A DNA stretch of 13,790 bases from Myxococcales bacterium (GTDB lineage Bacteria > Myxococcota_C > UBA6777). The stretch is from positions 1-13,790 of the forward strand of contig JALTMC010000575.1 of the NCBI GenBank assembly GCA_027005175.1, in the 5' to 3' direction. Below the pieces are notes generated by a model. It saw only the letters and a list, made by a program, of their open reading frames with translations, searched no databases and was not told where the DNA came from. Below are positions 7,550 through 13,790 of this stretch, in pieces (the first letter of the stretch is position 1; each line of letters opens with the position of its first letter). The position numbers and the translations under genes were made by a program.

Positions 7550-8188
7550 TTATCGATAAGGATCTTTTCCAAGCCTTTTCAAACTGCGGGAGAAATATCC
7601 CCCCGTAAAGGCGTCTAGATCAGCTGTTAACTCTTGCATACGAAGCATCACACGAACACGTCGGAGGAGAGTCTTCGGTGGATTGACCAGTAGGTCTACC
7701 TGCAAGCGACGGCGCTCATAGTACAACTTTGTGGTTTCTTTCAACACGTCCACACGCAGGTCAATTAATCGCTTGAGTTCCCGATAAACCGCCAACTCAT
7801 TACGATTAAATATCAACTCATCAAGCTGCCAAGCTGCACGAAACGCAAAGCGATGATCAAGCCTAGCTGCCTGTGTCGTTAAAATCGGCGTATTGGCCGT
7901 GGGAAACACTGTATTACGACCATCGTTAACGTTTCGCTGATAGAGAAAACGAAACTCAGGCAACCAACCCGCAAAGCGAGCACGCCCCATCAAACCAACA
8001 ATGCGGTCACGATTGACCAGAGCATAGTTCTGTGCCACTCGATGAACCTCACGAATGGTGGGCTCGGAGCGAAACTTTTTCAGAATGGCCCTCGCCTGTT
8101 TTGCTGTATTTTGAGCCATAGGACCCACATCCCACACAACGAATGCTGTGGCAAAAAAAACGGAAAAGACCAGGGTGATACGTTTCAT
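7550..8188 (-). CDS. Secreted protein, paralogue of the C-terminal module of the upstream Asp-box protein
   Basis: The product of 212 residues has an N-terminal hydrophobic signal segment (KRITLVFSVFFATAFVV) and then a basic, mostly helical body. Its last ~165 residues align by eye with residues ~470-637 of the upstream gene: both have a P-x(4)-R/E-x-AQ-Y-L start, then W-x-LD-x-L, RRRL and QELTA-x-L-x-A-TG-x-Y near the end. The two are therefore paralogous modules side by side. I chose ATG 8188 because GGGGA lies about 6 bases upstream; the frame also allows GTG 8200, which directly abuts the TAA of the upstream gene. The coupling means both are made together. The family is not one I can name; export across the inner membrane is likely, and the LYYERRRLQ helix could be a coiled-coil or interaction surface. 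Confidence 0.75.
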   Translation of the reverse strand: MKRITLVFSVFFATAFVVWDVGPMAQNTAKQARAILKKFRSEPTIREVHRVAQNYALVNRDRIVGLMGRARFAGWLPEFRFLYQRNVNDGRNTVFPTANTPILTTQAARLDHRFAFRAAWQLDELIFNRNELAVYRELKRLIDLRVDVLKETTKLYYERRRLQVDLLVNPPKTLLRRVRVMLRMQELTADLDAFTGGYFSRSLKRLGKDPYR

Positions 8189-8200
8189 CACAATCCCCAC

Positions 8201-10114
8201 TTACTTTCTGGACAAACCACGTCGTTCACGTATACGACGCAAATAGTTTCCGGTGAGCGCGTTCAAATACGCAGTTAACTCTTGAATTTTAAGGTATTTT
8301 TTCAGATACCGCCGAAGCTTTCTAGGTGGTGTAACAAACTGTCGCAACATCAAGCGACGTCGCGCATTATGGAGTCGAATCACGCGATTCATCAATCGTT
8401 GCCGACTTCGTCGTAATATCCGAGTTTGTGCAACTACGTTCAGTTGCTGGTTATCAAGAACCAATCGATCCAGTGGCCAATTGAGAGAGAGTTCAAAGTA
8501 AAAGGTACGCCCCTCCAATATGCTGATAGGACGTTGACCTTGCACCAAAGAAAGCTCATCTTGGCTCTTGCGAAGAGTCAAAATGGCTCTAAGGACAACA
8601 GTAGGCATCCAGGCTCGAACCGAGTTTCGAGATTGCAACTCCGCGAGTTTGGAGGGAATCAGCATATACTCCTGAGCAGCTCGAGCCATCTCCCAAGGAG
8701 AAGGCTCTAAACCAATTCGTCGTTTCCAGCTCCTCCACTGCCCTGCTGTAATTTTCCCCGCCAGAGTCTTAGACCAACGCAAAAGACCAAAGTCTGTCGC
8801 AGCCCACAGTTCACGAGGGTCATCACGCCGCACAGTAATCCACCGTATCGTAGGACTCAGCATTCCCTCACGAAGCTGTCGAAATCGTCGGCCTTCGTTC
8901 TTGGAAACAAAGACCCCTTGGTCGTTGATCACATACAGCCACTTCGGTGCAGCATTGATGGAGGTAATGTAACGAATTTGTCGGCTACCTATCCCTCCAG
9001 CAGCCAGTCGTTGAAAACTTTGAAAGTTTCCTGATGAGAGATACAGACCATTCCCCGTAGCCACAACCAGTTTTGGGGGTGTCGTGTTCATCATGGTAAG
9101 CCCTGTAATTCGACGTGTTCCCGACATAAAAGTCCACAGCCGAAGAAAGCTTTTCCCTCGGTTGATAGACATAAACACAGAGCGATTGGTCGCTACAAAC
9201 ATTCGAGAGGGAAGAGAGGGATCAAATCGAATTTCTCTCACTTCAAAAGCACGCATATTACCACCATCTCGACGCCATGTTTGTCCCCCGTTACGGGAAG
9301 CCCACAAGCCCACTCGAGTACCCAACCAGATCCGATTCGAGTTTTTGGGATCAACACGAATCACTCGAACATCCCCTTCACCTGGCGCACGTCCACGATA
9401 GATATGTTTGAATGTCTTGCCATTATCTGTTGAACGAAAGACCCCTGCATCCGTCGCAACCAGAACCCATTTGGGCTGATTCGGTGGAATAACGATACGG
9501 TAAATACGCCGTCGAAACCGGCCACTCCCTGTCACTTGCCCGAGCTTTCTGGCACCCGCTAATTGCTGATCGGCTTCTTCTTCTGCCTCTCTCTCCAGGG
9601 TTGAACGCAGCTTTTCCGCTTGGTCCTCTCCAATTTGAGAAATCAAGTCTTCAAGCTTCTCATCGAAAATTCTCCGCTTTAAACGCCGTAGCTGAGGAGT
9701 AATGTTTATGCGTCGCAACAACGCCCGGCCTCCCCCCCGAAACCGAGCAACAGGATGCCAGGTATCACCCGCATTTGTTGTTCGATACAAAATACCATCA
9801 GCACCAGCATAAGCTAATTTCCGATGTTTGGGATGGAGTGCTACAGCCGTCACTTCCAGAGAAAACATCCCTTCTGAAAGATCTTCCCACACATAACGCA
9901 GTCGGCCTTTACGAGCACGTGCGATTTGCGCTCTTTTCTGAAAGCGGTTGAGGACAGGTGGTCCTAGACGCGACCGCTTCGAAGTGGAATGAACTGTAGA
10001 AGGAGCATGGGGACGCGCCAACACAAGCGTTGTTCCAAAGCCCAACACATAGACAACCCCCACCACAAGGGCACACACCACACCATTCCCAAAAAATCGC
10101 ATTGTCGCTGTCAC
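8201..10114 (-). CDS. Secreted Asp-box (BNR) beta-propeller protein with helical C-terminal module
   Basis: The 637-residue product has a signal-like hydrophobic segment (about 11-33). Residues ~70-450 contain repeated Asp-box motifs (S-x-D/N-x-G-x-T-W/F): 112-119 TTNAGDTW, 228-235 STDNGKTF, 273-280 SRNGGQTW, 316-323 SINRGKSF, with weaker copies at 360-367 and 404-411. These are typical of seven-bladed Ycf48/sialidase-like propellers. A charged helical insert (about 135-195, rich in Glu/Arg) splits the first blade from the second. Residues ~470-637 form a basic helical module that is repeated as the whole of the next gene. No sialidase active-site set is seen, so a binding or assembly role is more likely than an enzyme. 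The start is GTG 10114 with GGTGAG 8 bases upstream; ATG 10102 is possible but lacks a ribosome site. It is the first gene of a four-gene unit. Confidence 0.8.
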   Translation of the reverse strand: MTATMRFFGNGVVCALVVGVVYVLGFGTTLVLARPHAPSTVHSTSKRSRLGPPVLNRFQKRAQIARARKGRLRYVWEDLSEGMFSLEVTAVALHPKHRKLAYAGADGILYRTTNAGDTWHPVARFRGGGRALLRRINITPQLRRLKRRIFDEKLEDLISQIGEDQAEKLRSTLEREAEEEADQQLAGARKLGQVTGSGRFRRRIYRIVIPPNQPKWVLVATDAGVFRSTDNGKTFKHIYRGRAPGEGDVRVIRVDPKNSNRIWLGTRVGLWASRNGGQTWRRDGGNMRAFEVREIRFDPSLPSRMFVATNRSVFMSINRGKSFLRLWTFMSGTRRITGLTMMNTTPPKLVVATGNGLYLSSGNFQSFQRLAAGGIGSRQIRYITSINAAPKWLYVINDQGVFVSKNEGRRFRQLREGMLSPTIRWITVRRDDPRELWAATDFGLLRWSKTLAGKITAGQWRSWKRRIGLEPSPWEMARAAQEYMLIPSKLAELQSRNSVRAWMPTVVLRAILTLRKSQDELSLVQGQRPISILEGRTFYFELSLNWPLDRLVLDNQQLNVVAQTRILRRSRQRLMNRVIRLHNARRRLMLRQFVTPPRKLRRYLKKYLKIQELTAYLNALTGNYLRRIRERRGLSRK

Positions 10115-10136
10115 AAGTTCAACTCACCGCACAGCC

Positions 10137-10166
10137 AGTATAACCTCTCTCAAGAGAGAGCTTGAA
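10137..10166 (-). promoter_or_regulatory. Candidate promoter with inverted repeat in the spacer
   Basis: Read on the minus strand, TTCAAG (10166-10161) and TATACT (10142-10137) stand 18 bases apart and could be -35 and -10 boxes of the Asp-box gene operon; the -10 is good and the -35 weak. The spacer is almost filled by CTCTCTC-TT-GAGAGAG (10145-10160), a perfect 7-bp inverted repeat with a 2-base centre. Transcription would start near 10130, just before the GGTGAG ribosome site and GTG 10114. An operator between the boxes is typical of spacer-bound regulators such as the MerR type, but this is inference from layout alone. Confidence 0.4.
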
Positions 10167-10231
10167 TTAAGATCAGAAGTCTCCGTTGGAAGCGTAGAAT
10201 ACTGCGATTCGTAGGATGGTGTCAACGTGGG

Positions 10232-10255
10232 AAAAAAGAACACTCTCAAATGTTC
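10232..10255 (-). terminator. Intrinsic terminator after the cNMP-domain gene
   Basis: On the minus strand GAACATT (10255-10249), loop TGAG (10248-10245) and AGTGTTC (10244-10238) form a 7-bp stem including one G-T pair, followed at once by six T (10237-10232). This is a compact rho-independent terminator 35 bases after the stop codon of the cNMP-binding gene. It separates the transporter/cNMP unit from the Asp-box operon, which begins from its own promoter about 70 bases further on. Confidence 0.75.
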
Positions 10256-10289
10256 ATGAATCATCCGGAACCAACCCACAACTCCGAGA

Positions 10290-11216
10290 TCAAGAAGACT
10301 CCCAAGACCCCGAGTTTGCCTCGCTGATCACAGGAGGCTCCTCGCGCTTACCAGCCGGAGAAGAAGCTGAAGAAGAAGCCGAAGACGACGCTGGAGAAGA
10401 AGCCGGAGCTTGAGACAACCCAGAGCCTTGCGCTGGAGCCGAAGTGCGAGGCAATGCGGGACCCTGCGCTGGAGCCGAAGTTCGAGGCAATGCGGGACCC
10501 TGCGCTGGAGCCGAAGTGCGAGGCAATGCGGGACCCTGCGCTGGAGCCGAAGTGCGAGGCAATGCGGGACCCTGCGCTGGAGCCGAAGTTCGGGGTAATG
10601 CGGGACCCTGCGCTGGAGCCGAAGTTCGAGGCAATGCGGGACCCTGCGCTGGAGCCGAAGTTCGGGGTAATGCGGGACCCTGCGCTGGAGCCGAAGTTCG
10701 GGGTAATGCGGGACCCTGCGCTGGAGCCGAAGTTCGGGTTGGGGTTGGGTTTTGCTCTTGAGCAGGGGTTTTGTTGTTGTCTTTCACATTCTGGGCTACA
10801 GATTTGGCGCTCAAGCGACGCAAGCGAGTAAGCAAAACTTTGATAATGCCTTGTGCGATTTCGAGCCGATCGGCCATAAGTTCATGAAAGTCGTCGCGTT
10901 CAATTTTCAGCATACGCAGATCAACCATGGCAGTGACAGAGGCGGATCGTGGTGCGCTGTCGAGAATTCCCATCTCGCCGATGGGCTCCTTTTCTCCTAA
11001 CGTGGTCAAGGTTTGGTCGCCTTTGTGAACACGCACCTTGCCATCGAGGAGCAAGAACAAGGCGTCTCCGATATCGCCCTCTACGATGATGACTTCACCG
11101 GCTTCAATCTCTATTTCGAGCGCAATTTGAGCGACTTGCGCCAGGTCTTCATGGGACAAGCTTTGAAAGAGTTCAATCTCTTTCAGAAAAAGTAGTTTTT
11201 CAATGGTCGACAGCAT
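10290..11216 (-). CDS. Cyclic-nucleotide-binding-domain protein with 12-residue tandem-repeat tail
   Basis: The 308-residue product begins with a cNMP-binding (CAP-like) domain, residues ~8-125. The phosphate-binding cassette is recognisable (IGEMGILDSAPRSASVTA, about 79-96) with the Glu and Arg that contact cyclic nucleotide in known members. A helix with a basic end follows (about 110-140). There is no helix-turn-helix, so it is not a Crp-type regulator. Residues ~162-264 are nine copies of TSAPAQG joined by PALPR, a Pro/Ala-rich flexible arm, and the tail is Ser/Ala-rich (ASSSASSSAS). The ATG at 11216-11214 shares its A with the TGA of the frame-shifted tail of the transporter gene (TGATG), so the two are translationally coupled; TTG 11219 is an alternative start. 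In related transporters I recall, a cNMP domain is part of the same polypeptide, so this may be a detached regulatory domain acting with the transporter. Confidence 0.82.
   Translation of the reverse strand: MLSTIEKLLFLKEIELFQSLSHEDLAQVAQIALEIEIEAGEVIIVEGDIGDALFLLLDGKVRVHKGDQTLTTLGEKEPIGEMGILDSAPRSASVTAMVDLRMLKIERDDFHELMADRLEIAQGIIKVLLTRLRRLSAKSVAQNVKDNNKTPAQEQNPTPTRTSAPAQGPALPRTSAPAQGPALPRTSAPAQGPALPRTSAPAQGPALPRTSAPAQGPALPRTSAPAQGPALPRTSAPAQGPALPRTSAPAQGPALPRTSAPAQGSGLSQAPASSPASSSASSSASSPAGKREEPPVISEANSGSWESS
10430..10738. repeat. 36-bp in-frame tandem repeat, eight full units and a partial ninth
   Basis: Eight 36-bp units start at 10430 and every 36 bases to 10682, and a partial unit runs from 10718 to 10738. 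On the minus strand each encodes PALPR-TSAPAQG inside the cNMP-domain gene. Units differ at only three bases, all at third codon positions: Leu TTG/TTA, Pro CCT/CCC and Arg CGC/CGA. Three unit types result and they are interleaved along the array. Because the length is a multiple of three, copy-number change keeps the frame. Confidence 0.93.
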
Positions 11217-11412
11217 CAACCTGAACCTTTATCGAGTTCGACTTGCACAAAACGAGTGACAAGTGGTGAAGGATCACGCTCGTAGTTTCTTAATAATGCA
11301 TGGTACTCTGTGACTCCAAGCAATGATCTGGATGCAATCAGTGCCGTTTCTCTCACCATCGGTTCGCTGTGTTTCAGAGCCTCAGTGACATAGAGAACAG
11401 ATCCATCATTTG
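11216..11412 (-). pseudogene. Frame-shifted C-terminal HEAT segment of the transporter gene
   Basis: After about 11410 the frame of the transporter-HEAT gene runs only 11 codons into a stop (ending at 11374) with un-HEAT-like residues (MMDLFSMSLRL). The -1 frame continues the expected pattern instead: NDGSVLYVTEALKHSEPMVRETALIASRSLLG and on to TGA at 11218-11216. PMVRETAL is a typical HEAT second helix. The shifted frame ends exactly at the overlapping start of the next gene, which supports it as the original C-terminus. The break is either a real single-base mutation, a sequencing error, or less likely programmed frameshifting; I see no classic slippery heptamer at the site. Confidence 0.65.
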
Positions 11413-13790
11413 ATTCTGTCCAATGGTCCAAAGTGTACATGCACACATCCATGGATTACTATCACGAGCGAGGCGAGGCATGATCTCTTCTGGTAGTTGT
11501 ACATCAGGTGAAGAAATATCTCCAGTTGTTGTCACATCCACTTCCAGAATAGGCAACAGTTTACGCTTAATTTCGGAGCTTAATAAGTTATCAAGCAACT
11601 CCAACGCATAGGAGCGCATACGTGTATCTTTTTGTTGGAGATGATGCAAACTCAACTGGATTTGCCGCCTGGGGTAAAGCAAGCCCAGGACTTCAAAGAC
11701 CAGCTTAATCCCCTCATCACATTGCTCTTCAATGGCCCCCCTCAACAACTCGTTGTGCTTGAGATTCATCGAGATCACTTCTCGGTCCATCCGCCACTGT
11801 GCGTGCTCCATAAACTCTCTATCGAGGAGTTGGCCCAACTTTTCGCGATCCACGACCAAGTTCTTGTCATTGGTGACCAGCCGCTGCAACACTTTTACCA
11901 CACGAACACGAAGGCGTCGTTCTGGTGAGAACAACAAAGCCTCCACCATCTGTATCGCTTTGGGTCCCCCGACCCAACCGATCACACGCAGAGCAGAGAG
12001 CCGCAAAGGCAATTTGGCGTTTTCTCCCAAAAATGGAGCGAGGTGAGGTAGCACATCCTCTCCATAACGAGCCAAAGCATAGCCAGCTTTTTGTGCAGTA
12101 TCCGGACGTGTTAAAGCCTCCAAAAGGTCTGGGATCAGCTTCAGATTTCCCAATCGACCTGCTGCTTCGATCGCACGCTGTCGTACATCAAGAGCCTGAT
12201 CTCGCATTAAACGTCGCAGGGGTTGGTAGAAGGAGCGAGTCTCCAACCGCCCAATAATCAGAGCCCCGTATCCACGTAGCTCGGGGTCCGAGCTCTCTAA
12301 CATATCTTTGAGGTAGGTAGCAGCATGCAAAATACCATCGAGGCCACCAAATCGAATTAAGCCAACAATGGTCGCTGATCGCACTTCAGAGGAGTCGTCT
12401 CCGAGGTAATCAAGCAGAGGTGAGATAGCCTCTTCTTGCAAGAGAATACAGAGCAACTCAATGGCTTTGGCTCGCACTTCAGGGCTGCCATCCTCAATGA
12501 GTTCAAACAACTTTTGTTCGAGCAATGCTTCTGTTTCATTGCTCGGTGTCCAAGGCTCATCCTCTTCCGTTCGACGAGGACGAGATTGTTGAATAAGCTT
12601 GGACAAGGCGTCCAGTGCAGCCAGACGGATCTCTTCATGAGTTGAGTCTAGCAGTGGTACGATCTCTCGCTCCCAAGTCATCGCTTTGGAGCGAGTGTGG
12701 CTCAGCATCTCTAAAGCATGCAAGACCTGGCGAGGTTGATCACTGCGAAGAACCTGTCGCAACGCCTCAATGGCGGATTCGTCCTGAATCGAAAACTGGC
12801 TTTGCGCCAGATCCAGACCGCTTCGTTGCATGGAATTGATCAGTGTAGCCACATACTCCTTGTGGGCTTTGTAGATCAAAAACATCCAAATCATCACCAG
12901 AGCCATCGTCACCCAGGAAAGATTTTGATAGAGACTCGGATTCTCTCCATACCACAGGCGCAACATCTCGATAATACCGGCAGCTACTGCGATCGAGCCG
13001 GGTTTCAAGATTCCATCAATAAAGGCTTTCGCTCGTGCCCGCATCCGACTATCGACAGGAACATACATCAAGTTCATCGAGACGTCGTTGATGGTATAGC
13101 GAAGTACGTTCTCACTCCCCTTGGCCAAAGTGGCAGCCCACAGCAGGGAAAAGATCAAGGGGGCCATAGCAATAGACAACGAAAAAAGCAGCAAGCCCAC
13201 AGGTAGCAACAACAATGCTCTTCGAATGCCTGAAGACTGCAAGATCCGATTGGCCAGGAAAAACTGAACAAAACAGGCCAGGATCCCTGCAATGCCATAG
13301 AAGGAACTGAAGTACTGACTGAGAGCCTCCCGGTTCCCTTTAAAGTGAGAAGCTGCGATGACTTTAAATTGATAGTCGATTAACGATGTGGTTAAAAAGG
13401 TAACCAAGACAACCAGCGCGATCATCGTCAGATGACGGTTCGACCAGATCTTTCCACTGTCTGTTGCAAGGCGAATATTTCGTTTCTTGCCTGTCGGTTG
13501 ATTCTTTTGCGTAAAGTTTTGATCCAGCTGTTGTTCACATTGCTGTCCCAGGACAAAGACAATGGCCATACAAGCCAACATCATCAAAGACAGGATCGGT
13601 AAGATGTGATGGGTACCATCCAAAAGTTTGACCATCGGACGGATACCAAACGCCAACAAGTTGGCCATCACCGCGCCGCCACCAATAATCGCAAAGATCC
13701 TCTTGGCGGCACGTGGGTCAAACAGTTCAGATGCCAAAGTCCAGAACAGGATGACCTGCAAACTCCCCATAATTTCGACGTAAACATAGT
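11374..13790 (-). CDS. ATP/ADP-translocase-like (Tlc/NTT) membrane protein with HEAT-repeat tail (5' end outside window, 3' frameshift)
   Basis: The frame is open to the window edge (YVYVEIMGSLQV...), so the N-terminus is missing. The first ~320 visible residues are membrane helices (about seven) with ELFDPRAAKRIFAIIGGGAV and ENVLRYTINDVSMNLMYVPV, patterns of the Tlc/NTT nucleotide transporter family and its MFS-like relatives. Residues from about 330 to the end are HEAT repeats (for example EIRLAALDALSKL, EVRAKAIELLCILL, EVRSATIVGLIRFGG, DVRQRAIEAAGRLG). Relatives I recall in deltaproteobacteria join transporter, HEAT repeats and a cNMP domain in one chain; here the cNMP domain is the next gene. 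The stop at 11374-11376 follows an apparent frameshift near 11410; the likely full gene ended at 11216. The transported molecule is not known: nucleotide exchange is established for intracellular bacteria and plastids, but not for free-living homologues. Function may be reduced if the frameshift is real. Confidence 0.78.
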   Translation of the reverse strand, partial: YVYVEIMGSLQVILFWTLASELFDPRAAKRIFAIIGGGAVMANLLAFGIRPMVKLLDGTHHILPILSLMMLACMAIVFVLGQQCEQQLDQNFTQKNQPTGKKRNIRLATDSGKIWSNRHLTMIALVVLVTFLTTSLIDYQFKVIAASHFKGNREALSQYFSSFYGIAGILACFVQFFLANRILQSSGIRRALLLLPVGLLLFSLSIAMAPLIFSLLWAATLAKGSENVLRYTINDVSMNLMYVPVDSRMRARAKAFIDGILKPGSIAVAAGIIEMLRLWYGENPSLYQNLSWVTMALVMIWMFLIYKAHKEYVATLINSMQRSGLDLAQSQFSIQDESAIEALRQVLRSDQPRQVLHALEMLSHTRSKAMTWEREIVPLLDSTHEEIRLAALDALSKLIQQSRPRRTEEDEPWTPSNETEALLEQKLFELIEDGSPEVRAKAIELLCILLQEEAISPLLDYLGDDSSEVRSATIVGLIRFGGLDGILHAATYLKDMLESSDPELRGYGALIIGRLETRSFYQPLRRLMRDQALDVRQRAIEAAGRLGNLKLIPDLLEALTRPDTAQKAGYALARYGEDVLPHLAPFLGENAKLPLRLSALRVIGWVGGPKAIQMVEALLFSPERRLRVRVVKVLQRLVTNDKNLVVDREKLGQLLDREFMEHAQWRMDREVISMNLKHNELLRGAIEEQCDEGIKLVFEVLGLLYPRRQIQLSLHHLQQKDTRMRSYALELLDNLLSSEIKRKLLPILEVDVTTTGDISSPDVQLPEEIMPRLARDSNPWMCACTLWTIGQNQMMDLFSMSLRL

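Noticed and set aside
8201-10114. Sialidase or other glycoside hydrolase
   Set aside because: Asp-box motifs alone are structural. The Arg triad and catalytic residues of sialidases are not evident.
10430-10738. Regular 36-bp periodicity resembling a CRISPR array
   Set aside because: Units are directly contiguous with no unique spacers and are in frame within a protein gene.
10410-10831. Open plus-strand frames made of repeated MRDPALEPK or RGNAGPCAGAEV units
   Set aside because: They are the reverse reading of the 36-bp array, open only because the repeat lacks stops in several frames. The minus frame continues into a cNMP domain and shows only synonymous variation.
10290-11216. Crp/Fnr-type transcription regulator
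   Set aside because: The cNMP domain is present but no helix-turn-helix follows; the C-terminal part is low-complexity repeat.

Overview
The window reads as chromosomal DNA of a Gram-negative bacterium with large secreted and lipoprotein gene content. Lipoboxes, a TolQ/TolR pair, HEAT-repeat and Asp-box (BNR) proteins, a lamin-tail lipoprotein, a cytochrome c / copper monooxygenase fusion and an ATP/ADP-translocase-like protein with HEAT repeats together suggest Myxococcota or a related deltaproteobacterial lineage. This placement is inferred from gene content only; no rRNA or other marker is present.

Layout, plus strand left part: the 3' end of hflX (1-465) is followed by a 149-bp MITE-like element (465-613) that lies exactly between hflX and a convergent HEAT-repeat lipoprotein gene (614-1510, minus). 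A 270-bp divergent spacer leads to a lipoprotein that joins a cytochrome c-like domain to a PHM/DBH-type copper monooxygenase (1781-3421). A tolQ/exbB-type gene (3584-4309) and a tolR/exbD-type gene (4323-4796) follow as a two-gene unit, preceded by a 15-bp palindrome. A stretch of three imperfect tandem repeats (4811-5029) separates this side from the minus-strand genes and runs into the 3' end of the first of them.

Minus strand right part, read right to left: a nucleotide-transporter-like membrane protein with a long HEAT-repeat tail (13790 to about 11410, 5' end outside the window) has an apparent frameshift near its 3' end. The shifted frame ends at 11216 in a TGATG overlap with the next gene, a cyclic-nucleotide-binding-domain protein whose C-terminal half is a 12-residue tandem repeat (10290-11216). 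An intrinsic terminator (10232-10255) ends this unit. A second unit then begins from a likely promoter at 10137-10166: an Asp-box beta-propeller protein (8201-10114), a smaller secreted paralogue of its C-terminal module (7550-8188), a lamin-tail-domain lipoprotein (6378-7514) and a GT-C type membrane glycosyltransferase (4999-6387). Spacing within this unit is short or overlapping, so it is probably one operon dealing with the cell envelope or surface.

No tRNA, rRNA, CRISPR array, toxin-antitoxin or defence locus was seen. The most notable items are the insertion between two genes that originally shared a stop region, the frameshift in the transporter gene with preserved coupling to its neighbour, the cNMP-domain protein carrying a repeat array that varies only synonymously, and the cytochrome-monooxygenase fusion.
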